Shown one piece after another: positions 10,935 to 21,740 of a stretch of DNA of 64,000 bases. The stretch comes from Jaapia argillacea MUCL 33604. Taxonomy: Eukaryota; Basidiomycota; Agaricomycetes; Jaapiales; Jaapiaceae. Numbering within the stretch: position 1 is the first letter of the stretch; every line of letters starts with the position of its first letter. The notes beneath the pieces were generated by a model that did not search any database, had not been told where the DNA came from, and was given only the letters and a program-made list of their open reading frames with translations. Location: contig KL197709.1 of NCBI GenBank assembly GCA_000697665.1, forward strand, positions 1,425,791 through 1,489,790, in the 5' to 3' direction. A program made the position numbers and the translations under genes.

Positions 10935-12887
10935 ATGCGCCCTGCTAATCTACGCACCTATGCTGCTGCTTCTCGTCACCGCCTTTCTTCACGTGCCTCT
11001 GCTACCAGACATCTCCATCGCTTGCCTCCCCAAGTGAATGCCACTCCCACACACACTCAGGCCACATCCACAGCACAGGCCTCGTCGCTCGCTACCGGCC
11101 ACGACAGACCACATCTCTCAGAGGCCTCTGTTCTCCAGTCCATCTCCACCCAGCAACGTGATGCAGCCAATCGATGTACGGACCCCCGTAATATCTCTCC
11201 CATCCCTCCGTCTTGGATTTCTCATTTCATATGTTTCGTTTCTTATAGCACCTGGCAGTCCTATGCAACACTATCATACCCTCGTAGCGTCTGGCACCTT
11301 GAGGGAGGATGACCACCAAACCCGCATCATTCAAAAGTTGCAGGACTTGTATGACAAACTGATCACTTACGAACCTCCACCACTCCCATCCCTTCAATCC
11401 ACTACCTCAATCGTACGTCCTTTCTCTCCTCCCAGCTATCTTTTCTGACCCACCCCTCTACAGCTCTCCCGACTCTTCACTTCCACCCCAACAATAGCCC
11501 CGCCACCTCCCCTAGACATGACCAACGTTCCAAAAGGCCTCTACCTCTACGGCGACGTCGGAACGGGAAAAACAATGCTCATGGACCTCTTCTACTCCAC
11601 CCTCCCACCCAACATCACCCGGAAACGCAGAGTTCACTTCCACGCCTTCATGATCGACGTACACAAACGAGTCCACGCCGCAAAGGCAAAGTTTGGACTC
11701 AAAGGCGGTGACCCCATCATACCCGTCGCTAGAGATTTGGCAGAGGAAGCTAGGGTCCTTTGTTTTGACGAGTTTCAGGTGTGAGCGTTTTGTGCTTGGC
11801 TCAGGATCTTTGGTGTGTTAATGCTTTTGGTGGGGTAGGTGACGGATATTGCGGATGCTATGATTCTGAGGAGGTTGTTCGAGAGTTTGATGAATTTTGG
11901 TGTGGTTTGTGTCATCACATCCAAGTACGTTCTTCCCTCCCCTCATACACCTTCTTTCTCTCATACTGTTATGTCCCAATGCAGTCGACACCCAGATGAA
12001 CTATACAAGAATGGTATCCAACGATCCAGTTTCATACCATGCATCGACCTTCTCAAAACTAGATTCCAAGTCACAGACCTAGATTCCGGAACCGGTAAGT
12101 CTCCTCCCTCCACCTCATCCCCCCACCCACTAACAAAAAAAACGCAGACTACCGCCGAATCCCCCGCGCCCTCTCCCACGTCTACCACCACCCCCTCTCC
12201 CCCTCCACCCACGCAGAAATGTCAAAACTCTTCAACGCAATAATCTCTTCCTCTCCCCATCCCTCCCCCGTCATACCCAACCGCCCCCTAAAGATCTGGG
12301 GACGAGAATTATTGGTACCGGAAAGTACGGAAGATGTCGCTAGGTTTAGTTTTGATGCGCTTTGTGGGAAACCGTTGAGTGCGGCTGATTATATTGAGGT
12401 GACGAGGAAGTTTGGGACGGTTTTTGTTGAGAGGGTTCCGAAGATGGATTTGGGGATGAAGGATTTGGCTAGGAGGTTTATTACGTTCGTTGATGGTCAG
12501 TTCCTCCTTCGCTTTTTGGGATGAGGGTGAGGGCTGATGATGAGGGGTTTGGTGGGGTAGCTTGTTATGAGAGCAAGACGAAACTGTTCATCTCGAGCGA
12601 AGTACCCATCTACCAGATATTCTCGGATGAGACGGATGGGAAGGATAAAGAGGTATCGGAGCATATGAGACATATCTTAGACGATCTCGTACGTCCCTCT
12701 CCCTTCCCCCTCCCCTTGACAAACCTGACCACATATGCGTTTGTAGGGCGTATCAGACCTCGACCAAACAGTTGGTACAAGCTCGATGTTCTCGGGTGAA
12801 GAAGAGCTTTTTGCGTTTGCGAGATGTTGTTCGAGGTTGGTACAGATGGGGAGTAGGGAGTGGGCAGAGACTGCTGGTATTCGGTAG
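10935..12887 (+). CDS. AFG1: AFG1/LACE1-family mitochondrial ATPase
   Basis: AFG1 proteins are AAA-like ATPases of the mitochondrial inner membrane involved in quality control. The N-terminus is Arg/Ser/Ala-rich without acidic residues ([20 protein letters not shown]), as for a mitochondrial presequence. Next come [29 protein letters not shown], Walker A ([17 protein letters not shown]), the conserved [15 protein letters not shown] and Walker B ([20 protein letters not shown]). Downstream are [21 protein letters not shown] and FIPCIDLLK. The C-terminal exon ends with [16 protein letters not shown] and TAG at 12885-12887. Seven or so introns of normal size are required. All catalytic motifs are present. 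Confidence 0.92.
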
Positions 12888-13418
12888 CGGCCCCTGATAC
12901 GGTGCACCCTCTTCACTCGTTTCGCATGCATAGCTTTCTTGCTTTTGGTCTTTTGACCGTGGAGATCTGGATGATCATCTTGTTTTATAATCTGTCAATA
13001 ATCTGTATCGAACTTGGGGAATATATAACCGACACTTTGTATCATTCTCGCTTTATACCTTTCTTTGTTGTGAGTAGAATACATTTCTCGACAGTTCACA
13101 ATCACTGGTCGCAAACGCATTCCGGCGCGTGGTCATGGTATGGTGCTGGAGATCAAGTGACTTTTGTCTCATACCCACCAACCACAAATGGTGGGATTAT
13201 GCAGGCTACCGGCTTCATGAACTCCCCGAACCCCAAGTGCCTGATTCTCTACACTGGCGTTTGCTTGAATATAGTATGTCCTATACTATTAACGCCGCCT
13301 TTGCACCCGACTTGCATCCATTCAACGCCGGACTGAATTGCTGGCATCCGTAACTCCTATATAAGCGACAAGCGAACCTCCTGCTCCTCACCTCCGAGCT
13401 CTGACTAGCACTGGTACT
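12888..13418. other. tandem intergenic region upstream of the epoxide hydrolase gene
   Basis: 531 bp between AFG1 and the hydrolase, both on the plus strand. It holds the AFG1 3' end and the hydrolase promoter. Small plus-strand frames at 13129-13353 show no family features. A TATA-like box is annotated separately. Confidence 0.5.
13358..13365 (+). promoter_or_regulatory. TATA box of the epoxide hydrolase gene
   Basis: TATATAAG lies about 55 bp upstream of the ATG at 13419, a usual spacing for a regulated fungal promoter. Most housekeeping genes in this window lack such a box. Confidence 0.55.
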
Positions 13419-14759
13419 ATGGATCCTCTACGCCCGGAAACGTTTAACCACAGGACCGAAGTGTTATCCACAAGTCGGAGGTACCATTTCGTTGATCAAG
13501 TACCAGAGCGGTATAATCCTGGCACGACGCCAACCTTACTCTGTATACATGGGTTCCCTGATCTATGGTACGCCCGCCCGCCTGCCTTTTTGAACTCACA
13601 GGAATTCACTGGTTTGATTTGGTAGGTATGGTTGGCGATACCAAATAGGACCTTGGGTCCGAAAAGGGTATAGAGTCATCGTTCCTGATATGTTGGGGTA
13701 TGGAGGGACGGATAAACCGAGTGAGGTGGGGGAGTATTCGACGAAGAAGTTGTGTGAGGATTTGGCTGGGTTGTTGGATTTGGTTGGGGTGGAAAGAGCT
13801 GTGAGTTTTTTTGGAGCTTTGGTACCTTACTTATGTGTGCTAAGCTGGGGTGGTAGGTTGTGATAGGGCATGATTGGGGCTCGTATGTCGCTTCTAGGTT
13901 TGCTTTGTGGTATCCGGATCGGTTGATGGCTCTCGTTCTGTACGTCCCCACCTCCGTTGTTGTTATTCGGGGATATCATGCTGATTGGTATTAGGCTATC
14001 TATCCCGTATACACCTCCAGCACCGATGTATTTTCCTATTGAGGAAGTAGCGAAGCGTCTCCCCAATATGGGGTATCAAGTTTACTTTGCTGATGAGCGG
14101 TCGACGAAAGAGGTGGAGGATAATGTGAGTCTGGTTGCTTTGCATTGGGTTGGGTTTGGGAGGCTGAGAGGATTTGCGGTCAGCTCTCGACTTTCTTGTC
14201 GGTTTTGTTCAGTCAGCCGAAGACGGGGAAGGACTTTACAGGCCTTGGGCAGCTGAGGAAGTTACTCTTGGACAAGGAGGATGTTTCATCTTTTGTTGGG
14301 CATTTGAATGAAATGGTTAGTTCGCCGCATTTTTGGGAATGCATGTATTGATTAGGGGTAATGGGAACCAGGAGCACAAGTATTATCTGGACCAACTAGC
14401 AAATATGTTGGGTCCTCTCTCTTACTACCGCACGAGCAAGATCCGATATGAAGAGGAAAAGGGTCTGTTTTCCGCTTTGCCGACTTTGTATCGTCAACTC
14501 ATTCATATCGTGTTCAGCCGGCAACCTATCAACGAATTTACCCCTCGACCTCCCAGTTCTCTTCCTTTGGGGAACCAAAGACCCAGCATCCATGCCCGCC
14601 CATGTCGAGCGTTCACGAAAGTTCATTCCCCGCCTTCAGGACTTTGCTTTGGAAGGAAAGGGGCATTGGCTAATGGTGGAAGCCAAGGATGTGGTAACGG
14701 AACAGGTTTTGGACTGGTTGGACCGGCTCGAACTGCTTCGGTTTGCAGCTAAACTGTGA
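13419..14759 (+). CDS. alpha/beta hydrolase, epoxide hydrolase type
   Basis: The exons assemble into an epoxide-hydrolase-like alpha/beta hydrolase. The oxyanion motif is LLCIHGFPDLWYGWRYQI (HGxP). The nucleophile elbow is VVIGHDWGSYVASRFAL with the catalytic Asp in GHDWGS. The acid is in LPVLFLWGTKDPA and the base is the His in EGKGHWLMVE. The cap region contains MGYQVYFADE and LSYYRTSKIRYEEE, where epoxide hydrolases keep a lid tyrosine. It would open epoxides, possibly for detoxification or secondary metabolism. There is no signal peptide, so it is probably cytosolic. The start at 13419 sits after a TATA box and the stop is at 14757-14759. About six introns are needed. A haloalkane dehalogenase is the main alternative, but the lid tyrosine pattern favours an epoxide hydrolase. 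Confidence 0.85.
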
Positions 14760-15449
14760 ATGGGTGTGTTGTGTATTGTATGATTTGGTGGATGCAATGT
14801 AAGATGTTTGCAGGGCGTCACAGCAAATTGCAAAACGATAGTCAGGCTGAAAAAACCTGCTCACAGACGAAATATTGATTCCCGACACTTAGCGGTGTCG
14901 TCGGAGACCTTCTGGCTCTCAAGCGACGTGGAATTGATCGCAATTGCTGTTCAGGGACCGCTTGCTGGCTGCGGAAGCTGAATATCTGTCTGTGCATCTT
15001 TGTGCAACCTGACTATCGTTTTGCAATCTGCTGCAATATGTTTGCAAGCTGTCCAGCACGCACAAGCCATGTTGCCCATTGAAATTTCTGGAAGGGGACG
15101 AGAGAGTCACGACGGCGGCTCCGGTTCGGGATCAATAAGCATTCGGAGTTTGAATATTTGTCGGAAAGTTCCTTCGCAGCTTTGTTTGTGACGCTCAACT
15201 TACACACCGTCGCTGCCCCTCTCAAGCCTGTTCTCAACATCCTCTCACAATTATCTGCTGCTTTTTCACCCCTGTCTTTCATATCCCTAGCTTTTCCGCT
15301 TTTTCTCTCAGGTTTTTTCTCCCCAGGTCTTCTAGAATCTCGATTTTATCTTGCCGAATCATACCACAAAACATCAAGTACGCCACCCTGCATTCCGTCA
15401 TTTGTTCCACGTTATTCATTTGTCTATCTCTCCTTCACAGTCGCTTGTC
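14760..15449. other. intergenic region and pyrimidine-rich leader of the Btz-like gene
   Basis: 690 bp between two plus-strand genes. From about 15210 to 15440 the plus strand is strongly C/T-rich, typical of a fungal leader. A minus-strand open frame at 15013-15282 has no recognisable features. Confidence 0.5.
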
Positions 15450-18050
15450 ATGCCTGTCCCCGTATCATCATCCTCCACGACAACAATTCACAAGGCTGGA
15501 CAACCGGCCGTTGCTCCCGTGAAAGGCCACGCTCGTGTGAAGAAGGCCAGGATCGCAAGGCGGAGAGGCAGAGCCACTGGTCTGGTAGAGAGTGACGAGG
15601 AGATCGAGCGCGAGGCGAGGTCGGATTCAGGAACGGAGGATGACCACTCTTCATTTGGTACCGACACCGAGTCAGAGAGTGAACTCGACGATCTCGCTAA
15701 CGGTCATTCTCCCGTTGTCACTCCTAGTACGACTCAAAGTCCTCAACCTCCAGGCACTGACGATGTCGCATCCGTGAGCGATCACACCCCATCCAAAATA
15801 TTGCAGAATGGAGATGGCAGTATCTTCGTGAGCGCTGGTTTGGACTGGTCGGAGATGGTGGCCGAGGAGAACAAAAATGGCCCGGCCGAGTTGCCTGTTA
15901 TCGACTTTGCAGATCTGGGTAGTCATCCTATTGAGGAGCGGGTACGTCCTGCTCAGCGTCCTCATAAATCCCAGAGAAATGCGAAGAAGCAGGTCGCTTC
16001 TGCTCCTCCTGTGGTCGAACCGTCTCCTGCTTTACATTCTGAGGAAGTCGCTGCGGTGGTCGAGACTGCGGAGGAGGATACCCAGGTTGCTTCTGAACCG
16101 TCTTCACCTCATCACTCCACCCGGGGATCATTCCCGAAGCGCCCGCCAGGGCAGACAGCCCGTCAGGCGTATCAGCGCCGCCTTGAGAGTGATCCCTCGT
16201 ATGTTCCAGTGATCGGTGAGTTTAATCTTCACGATGACAGACTTTGTCCTCCCGATCTTCGGAGCTTGAGCGGCTGGTGGAGGGGACGTTGGCAAGGGCG
16301 AGGGCGGGGACGTGGGGGGTTTGGGATGAGGGGCCGTGGAAGGGGAGGATTCGTGGGAATGCAGGGCCAGCAACAGAGTCAGGATGAAAGTCCAACGGCA
16401 GAGGAGCCTTCCACGCCTGTTGATAGGCCTTGGACCCATGATGGTTTCGAGGAGATGAGGCGCAGAGACGAGCAGCGTCGCAGCAGAGAACAGCAGCAGC
16501 AGCGAGGGGCACCGTTTTTCCGCGGCAGGGGTGGTTTTGTTGCTCGGGGGCGCGGCGGCTTTGCTCGTGGATTCGCTCCTTCGCCAACCAAATCCAGACA
16601 CAACCTCCCGCCTGTTGCAGCCTCCTCCGACCGTCCATGGTTTGCGATGAAGCCTGAGCAGATGTGGACGAAGAAGCACGAGGCGTTTCTATACGTCGAC
16701 CCAGGGCTGAAGCCTCGCGCAGGTGTAGGTCAGGGTTTCCGCATTCGACTCCCCGGCAAGACAACGGCAATGGCGCGAGCGCCCCCTCGTACCTCCTCAG
16801 CATCCACTAGTACTGTACCCATCACTGCACCTGTTCCTGATGAAGCCGAAGGGCGGACGATTGTTCGTTTGCCTCGAAGAGCAGGAAAGGAGAAGGCGGA
16901 CGACACCGTGCCAGTGGTAATTGATTCTCCATCGGCAAATCCACCAACTGCCGTCGCCCCTGTGGAAGAAGAAATTCGCGAATCGATTACAACTGTGGCA
17001 GACGTTCCCGCCGCCACTGTAGTACCTTCTTCTTCGGTCCTCCCCACGCTCCTAGGAATCCCAGTCAGGAATGCATCCGCTCTATTATCCACGCCAGAAG
17101 CAGGGCCTTCGAAGCTTCCGGAACTCTCACCGTCATCGAAGCCCTTTACACCTTCCAACCCTCCACCACAGGTTGCAGAGCCTCAGGTACAACCGGCTGA
17201 GTCGGAGGAGACATCGCCGTTGCAGCAGGCTGAAGAAGGTGGTTCCTGGCAGGTCCCACCATCCGAGGAGCAGTCTACATTCTCCGTCAATGGAGATCGT
17301 CCTCCACCTCCCGTTCTTCCTCCCCTCCAAACATCTTTCTCTCCAGTTTCTCAGAGCCCGCCAAACTACCCTTCGCCATATGCTTACCCTCAATTGCCGC
17401 CCGGCATTGCTATGAACCAACACGGCATGCCCTACGAACTTGCCACCGGCCGTCCAGTATACCTTCAGCCTACGCCGCCGCCGCCTCCAATGTATACACC
17501 ACGTCCCATGATGCACTCTCATGTGCCCCTTTCTTCTTCCGTACCCTTCGTCCCTGGCCACACACCTCATCATTCACTCCACTCGCCCGACTTCTTCTCT
17601 CATTCCCCCACCCCACCAATGAACGGTTTCGTTGATCCGTCGACAGGAACACCCCTTTTCACACTTCCCCGACAGAGCAGTCGAATCGAGATCCGCGCGC
17701 CAACAGATCACCCTGATGGCAAGCCCTCCGTTCGCCCAGCTCATCGTCCGTCGGGGTTGAGGGCGACCATGGTTGCGAGCGAGCCTGTCCAACCTCTGGA
17801 ACCCCCCGCACCTCAGGAGACGGAGTATTACATGCCGGAGACTGAGCGCATGTCTTCTCCTGGCCAAGACTCCCAGCGGGGTGTGCCACAACCAATGGAC
17901 CCCACCGCCATGCCGTATAACCCTTATCAACAACCGTACTTTTATCCCGAACAATATGGTGCTTATCCTCCCTACATGGATATGTCTCAGATTTCATATG
18001 ACATGTATCCCCCTGATCCTCGCAACCCTCAACCTGCTGTCTACTATTAG
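15450..18050 (+). CDS. Btz/CASC3-like protein (exon junction complex / eIF4AIII-binding), intronless
   Basis: A single uninterrupted frame of 866 residues from the ATG at 15450 (MPVPVSSSSTTTIHKAGQPA) to TAG at 18048-18050. The N-terminus is basic then acidic (ARVKKARIARRRGRATGLVE; SDEEIEREARSDSGTEDD). Residues about 247-336 carry both halves of a Btz/SELOR motif: SDPSYVPVIGEFNLHDDR and DRPWTHDGFEEMRRRDEQ. These match the Tyr-Ile-Pro..HD and W-x-HD-x-F elements by which CASC3/Barentsz grips eIF4AIII. An Arg-Gly-rich stretch separates them, and further RGG motifs follow. The C-terminal half is Pro/Tyr/Gln-rich and disordered. In animals CASC3 joins the exon junction complex and mRNA localisation; the role here is inferred. 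An intronless gene this long is unusual for this window. Confidence 0.75.
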   Translation: MPVPVSSSSTTTIHKAGQPAVAPVKGHARVKKARIARRRGRATGLVESDEEIEREARSDSGTEDDHSSFGTDTESESELDDLANGHSPVVTPSTTQSPQPPGTDDVASVSDHTPSKILQNGDGSIFVSAGLDWSEMVAEENKNGPAELPVIDFADLGSHPIEERVRPAQRPHKSQRNAKKQVASAPPVVEPSPALHSEEVAAVVETAEEDTQVASEPSSPHHSTRGSFPKRPPGQTARQAYQRRLESDPSYVPVIGEFNLHDDRLCPPDLRSLSGWWRGRWQGRGRGRGGFGMRGRGRGGFVGMQGQQQSQDESPTAEEPSTPVDRPWTHDGFEEMRRRDEQRRSREQQQQRGAPFFRGRGGFVARGRGGFARGFAPSPTKSRHNLPPVAASSDRPWFAMKPEQMWTKKHEAFLYVDPGLKPRAGVGQGFRIRLPGKTTAMARAPPRTSSASTSTVPITAPVPDEAEGRTIVRLPRRAGKEKADDTVPVVIDSPSANPPTAVAPVEEEIRESITTVADVPAATVVPSSSVLPTLLGIPVRNASALLSTPEAGPSKLPELSPSSKPFTPSNPPPQVAEPQVQPAESEETSPLQQAEEGGSWQVPPSEEQSTFSVNGDRPPPPVLPPLQTSFSPVSQSPPNYPSPYAYPQLPPGIAMNQHGMPYELATGRPVYLQPTPPPPPMYTPRPMMHSHVPLSSSVPFVPGHTPHHSLHSPDFFSHSPTPPMNGFVDPSTGTPLFTLPRQSSRIEIRAPTDHPDGKPSVRPAHRPSGLRATMVASEPVQPLEPPAPQETEYYMPETERMSSPGQDSQRGVPQPMDPTAMPYNPYQQPYFYPEQYGAYPPYMDMSQISYDMYPPDPRNPQPAVYY

Positions 18051-18573
18051 CTGCTTTCTTCTAGTTTTATCTTCATGGTTTCATTCTGGTTCTATTTCTT
18101 GTCATACATTCTAGTCTTATACCGCTCAATTCATCATCAATAGTGCGCAATATAGTGTTCCCTCTGCAATTACTACTTGTTTTCGTGTCCTCCATCTGTG
18201 CGGTTGACCGCGATAACTAGCATTTGGGTGTCGGAGCGAGGTTCACACCAGTGATCTGAGACCAAACCAATGAACTGGGAGCTTTGCAATTTGGATGTGG
18301 AGACTGATATGAACAAGATGCACGAAGATGATATATTCCCATTTCCGCCCAACTCGTGCGGTTACGCTCCAAAACAGAAAGATGGACAAATTCGAACACC
18401 ACAGAGAATGACTACAATCATAGCTAAAACCGTTCACGATTCATGCTGAGACATCTCTTTGGGGAGGCATTGGCCTCTCCAGTTCGTATTTCAGATCACA
18501 AACATTGGTAATAGTAGGGAGGGCTAGAAGTAAAAAGATTTATAAACTGTAGCTCACAATCAGAGAAGGTGGC
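18051..18573. other. convergent intergenic region between the Btz-like gene and GH7-1
   Basis: 523 bp holding the two 3' UTRs. Short minus-strand frames at 18217-18437 look non-coding. Part of the right side (about 18480-18535) resembles the region just 3' of the second GH7 gene (around 21640-21690), sharing the string CATTGGTA.TAGTAGGGAGG, so the tandem duplication reached past the stop codon. Confidence 0.5.
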
Positions 18574-20510
18574 TTACGATACGGCAGTGCAGGTGTACCC
18601 AGTGGCGCAGACGGTAGCTGTAAAGACGATTGAGATTTAGATTCAAGTGGAGCAGCATTATCACATACGTCCGGTGTAGCTAGTGCCACCGCATTGACCA
18701 TAGTGAGTCTGGGTGGCTGCCGGGGCACTGGAGGTAGAGGTCTGTGAAAGGGTATGTAGCATAAATACCGGGGAGGAATGAAGAGCAACGCGCGAGTGCT
18801 TACGGAGGATGAGGAATGAGTGGAGCTGGAGCTAGAAGTGGTGGAAGTCGACTTTGAGCTGGAGGTGCTGGAAGTCGACTTTGAGCTAGAGGTGCTGGAA
18901 GTCGACCTTGAGCTGGAAGATGAGGACGAGGAGGTTCCGCCTAATCGGTGGGTATGATCAAGGGTCAACAATAAATCAAAAGAGGCAAGTGGTCACAACG
19001 TGCCAGTAGAGGTGTAGGTCGAGTTGATATCACCGAATTTGATGTTGGAATAGGTGACCGTGGCACTGGCCTGTTGTGATTCAACGTTGGCTGGCACACC
19101 CGAGGTGGTTGCTATTTTGAAAGAGGTATTGAAGTTGATAGTCAAGATAAATGGAGACTATGACCTACCACAAGTTCCGCGACTGACACCGGGGTTAGTC
19201 GCGGGCAGGTTCGTGGGGTAATCGCTGTCGAGCCAAAGCATGTTCGCTGCGTAATCGTCCCAAATACTCAAGACCAAGACAACACCCCTTCCGAAAGCCT
19301 GTCCTTGACCGGTGAGGCCACCCTTGGCAGCAAAAGTATTCGTGTCGTTGAAGGCGGTCTTTTGCGCAGTGCAGAAAGCGTCGGTGATCGAGTTGCCTAC
19401 AGGAATACCGGGGATGTTTACGGCACTGTTCTGGATAACGACGCCATTGACAACGTAGATGCGACGGATCTCGGAGAGGGTGCCAGTGGAGGTGCCGTCA
19501 GCGGTAAGGAATTGGGTGACGACGGTAAACTTATTATTGGTGTTGACAATCTCGCCTGGGCCGTAGTAGGTGGTATTCCCCAAACGGTAGGAGTTGAAGT
19601 CGCAGCCAGCGGGGTCGCAGAATCCGCTGGTACAGTCCGTACCGTTGCAACGAGTTTGATCAGTGACAGTGCAAGGATGAGGGGTGTAGGCCGCGGAGAT
19701 GGAGTTGGCCTCCCAGACATCCATCTCGTTGCAGCACGAACCGTATTGGCCTACTCCGGAGTTGGCGGAGGTGCCGTTCCAGCCAAGGATGTTAGCCTTG
19801 AAAGAGAGAGAGCAATGTGAGAAGTAGTTTGATGAATCACGACACGAAAGTGTACCTCTCCGTTGATAAACTTCAAGTCACGAGGACACTGAGAATCGCA
19901 ATAACCGGTCCCGTATTGAGCACCGGCTTTGTTGCCCGAGAACCTAGCCATGCCACCATCTGCGTCCATCTCAGAGAAGTAGAGGGCTCCGTTGATACCA
20001 CATCCAAGTCCGGCAACGTCAACGTCGAAAGTGAACTCTTTGTTCAAGAGGTCGAACATCTGATATTGAGTATTGTTGGCCATGAGATAGACGCGAGATC
20101 CGACATTCGAACCCGTCTTGAACGCGAGAGTGAGGGCATTGCCGCTGGTGGTTATGCCGTAAGTGCTCGCATAAGATGCACCGTCGAGCTCACAGTTAGC
20201 TGCACAGGTGACGGGGTCAGGGCAAAGAGTCGCATCCCACGTATTCCCTGTGTAGGAAACAGTAAGTTATCGAATGATAATTGGAATTGACGGTGCCAAT
20301 ACCTGTGTAGCAGTTGGTCCCCGAGCTTGAATGCAACCAACGCCAGTTAGCGTCGAGGGTGACACTTCCCGCAACAGTAGTACAGCCACCGGATGTGGTG
20401 CATGTCTCCCAAGTGAGTGGGGGATGGGTTTCTGCGGTCGATGTGCCAATCTGCTGGGCACGCGCACTAGCTAGGAGGGTGAAAGTTATAAGGGCGATGC
20501 TGCCGAACAT
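18574..20510 (-). CDS. GH7 cellobiohydrolase with CBM1 (tandem copy 1)
   Basis: Secreted reducing-end cellobiohydrolase that releases cellobiose from cellulose. The signal peptide is [18 protein letters not shown], followed by [19 protein letters not shown] as in Cel7A. The GH7 core is complete: [32 protein letters not shown] and the catalytic [12 protein letters not shown] (nucleophile Glu, Asp, acid/base Glu in E-x-D-x-x-E). [19 protein letters not shown], then GVSRGTCG, close the domain. A Ser/Thr-rich linker containing a 27-bp tandem repeat leads to the CBM1 cellulose-binding module ([26 protein letters not shown]). The stop is at 18574-18576. About seven introns. It is closely similar to the neighbour at 21741 throughout the core and shares its promoter blocks. 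Confidence 0.95.
18844..18924 (-). repeat. 27-bp tandem repeat (three units) coding for the CBM1 linker
   Basis: Three adjacent 27-bp units (18844-18870, 18871-18897, 18898-18924) differ by only a few bases: one change in unit 2, more in unit 3. Each encodes nine residues of the Ser/Thr linker (repeat STSSTSSSK-like). The unit is a multiple of three, so copy-number change keeps frame and would only lengthen or shorten the linker. The second GH7 gene lacks this repeat. Confidence 0.85.
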
Positions 20511-20520
20511 GATGATGACC

Positions 20521-20575
20521 CTTGAAACATGATGAATCAGAATGATATAGATAGTGGGCTAGCAGAGGTGCTTAC
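20521..20575 (-). other. 5'-UTR intron of GH7-1
   Basis: On the minus strand a GTAAGC donor at 20575 and a CAAG acceptor at 20521 bracket a 55-nt candidate intron ten bases before the ATG. The GH7-2 leader has the same arrangement with the same flanking bases (ATCG before, GGTCAT after), which supports both. Confidence 0.6.
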
Positions 20576-20626
20576 GATGAGTTATCCCTGTGAAGGCGGC
20601 TGGAGGGACTCGTCGAACAAGAGGGC

Positions 20627-20634
20627 TTTTAAAC
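20627..20634 (-). promoter_or_regulatory. TATA-like element of GH7-1
   Basis: The minus strand reads TTTAAAAG at the position where GH7-2 has TATAAAA, about 120 bp upstream of the ATG and about 50 bp upstream of the 5'-UTR intron. Confidence 0.45.
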
Positions 20635-20730
20635 TAAAAGTTACGTCGGATTAAACACGGGTCGGTGGATGAAGCAGGACCTGTTGTAGCTGATGTCCAT
20701 CTCGTGATGCTAGGGTTGGCAACGGGACGG

Positions 20731-20822
20731 GAGATCTTAGGCGTTTGGTCTGTCTAACCTGCCCAACTTACTATACGACACTGACCTGAAGCATGGGGAT
20801 GGAAGCCGTGATTATTGCGGGT
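20731..20822. promoter_or_regulatory. GH7-1 promoter blocks conserved in GH7-2
   Basis: Two exact blocks lie here: AGATCTTAGGCGTTT (20732-20746) and AGCCGTGATTATTGCGGGT (20804-20822). Both recur upstream of GH7-2 at 23907-23921 and 23983-24001. Their distances to the ATG are nearly equal, about 221 versus 228 bp and 293 versus 304 bp. A third element, CGGGCGGACAG, is at 21010-21020 and 24257-24267. They are candidate binding sites for cellulase regulators or simply recent duplicate sequence. Confidence 0.6.
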
Positions 20823-21740
20823 TTGCGCATGTAGAAGAAAATTCTAGAGCATGCCTCCATCATGACGGCGAAATAGAGATGTAGGTAGACTGGGAGATGC
20901 TCGGATGGTGGTGATTTGGATGTCATTGCGGACTCTGTTACACGTGCACGCCGGCCTTGCGCTACTTATCATATTGGTCAACACCCACGGAAAACCCACA
21001 CAAAGGGCTCGGGCGGACAGCTGATACGCTTTGGAATGTTACAAGGGGGCTTGTATATTCGACGAAGATCCGGCGAGGAGGGGAATGGGGAGAACATCAC
21101 CGGGCCGCGTGGTCAAGGCCGCCGAAGTGTTTGTGGAGAAGTGAACTCGCGACCAGAACGGATTGTGATCATCCTTGATACGCAAAATCGTCAAGCTCAA
21201 GTTTGATATGAGATACGAGGAAGAAACAGCGTGTATCATCATACATAGCATTGCACTCACCTCGACAGTTTTGTTAGGTAAGTTACAAATACCTTGAGGT
21301 TCGATGGTTTCCGACCTCCATTGTCGGCTCTAGTGTAAATGGACCATCAGAAGGATTTAGCCGCAGGGTGTTTACCGGGTCAACCCAATGGACAGATAAA
21401 AACAGAACATTTTTTACCGGGATTGAACCCAACTTGAACCTATCCTCCTCAGGGGTGATCTTACCAGGACGGTTGCCCTCCCGTCTGTAATCAAACAACC
21501 TCCATTGACATCGCGTACAGTTACGCAGAAGTACAGATTGGACGTATTTAGACACCGTAGGGAATGACTGTAAGCATACATAAAAGACAGTGACGATCCA
21601 CGCCGAGAGACTTTTTTGAAGAGACAGAGCTCTCTCCAATTTATATCCCCAATCACAAGCATTGGTAGTAGTAGGGAGGCCTGTGAGTTGTGGCAAATTC
21701 ATCAGCTGTGGGCCAAGTAACGAGGGGGGGGGGGAGAGAC

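Larger units (their letters stand above)
20511..21740. other. promoter region of GH7-1 and 3' flank of GH7-2
   Basis: 1.23 kb. From 20511 to about 21100 it is the GH7-1 promoter, recognisable because several blocks recur at similar spacing upstream of GH7-2 (annotated separately). From about 21240 to 21740 there are small minus-strand frames without recognisable features. The part next to 21741 is the GH7-2 3' UTR and carries a run of ten G at 21724-21733. Confidence 0.6.

Noticed and set aside
15013-15282. Minus-strand frame of 89 codons before the Btz-like gene
   Set aside because: No recognisable motif, and it lies in the pyrimidine-rich leader region of the plus-strand gene.
16209-16245. 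GTGAGT...ACAG string inside the Btz-like coding frame that looks like an intron
   Set aside because: It would be only about 25 nt, below the usual minimum, and it would remove the conserved EFNLHDD motif; treated as coding.
16128-16803. Two long minus-strand open frames (183 and 193 codons) inside the Btz-like gene
   Set aside because: They are antisense shadows of a GC-rich, repeat-rich coding frame; no start context, motifs or splice partners.
19305-20290. Plus-strand open frames over GH7-1 (and the matching one at 22385-22972 over GH7-2)
   Set aside because: Both are the same antisense frame of the GH7 core, open because of codon composition; the similarity between them only reflects the duplicated sense genes.
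21724-21733. Run of ten G next to the GH7-2 stop codon
   Set aside because: A simple homopolymer in the 3' UTR; possible sequencing-length uncertainty but no functional element supported.
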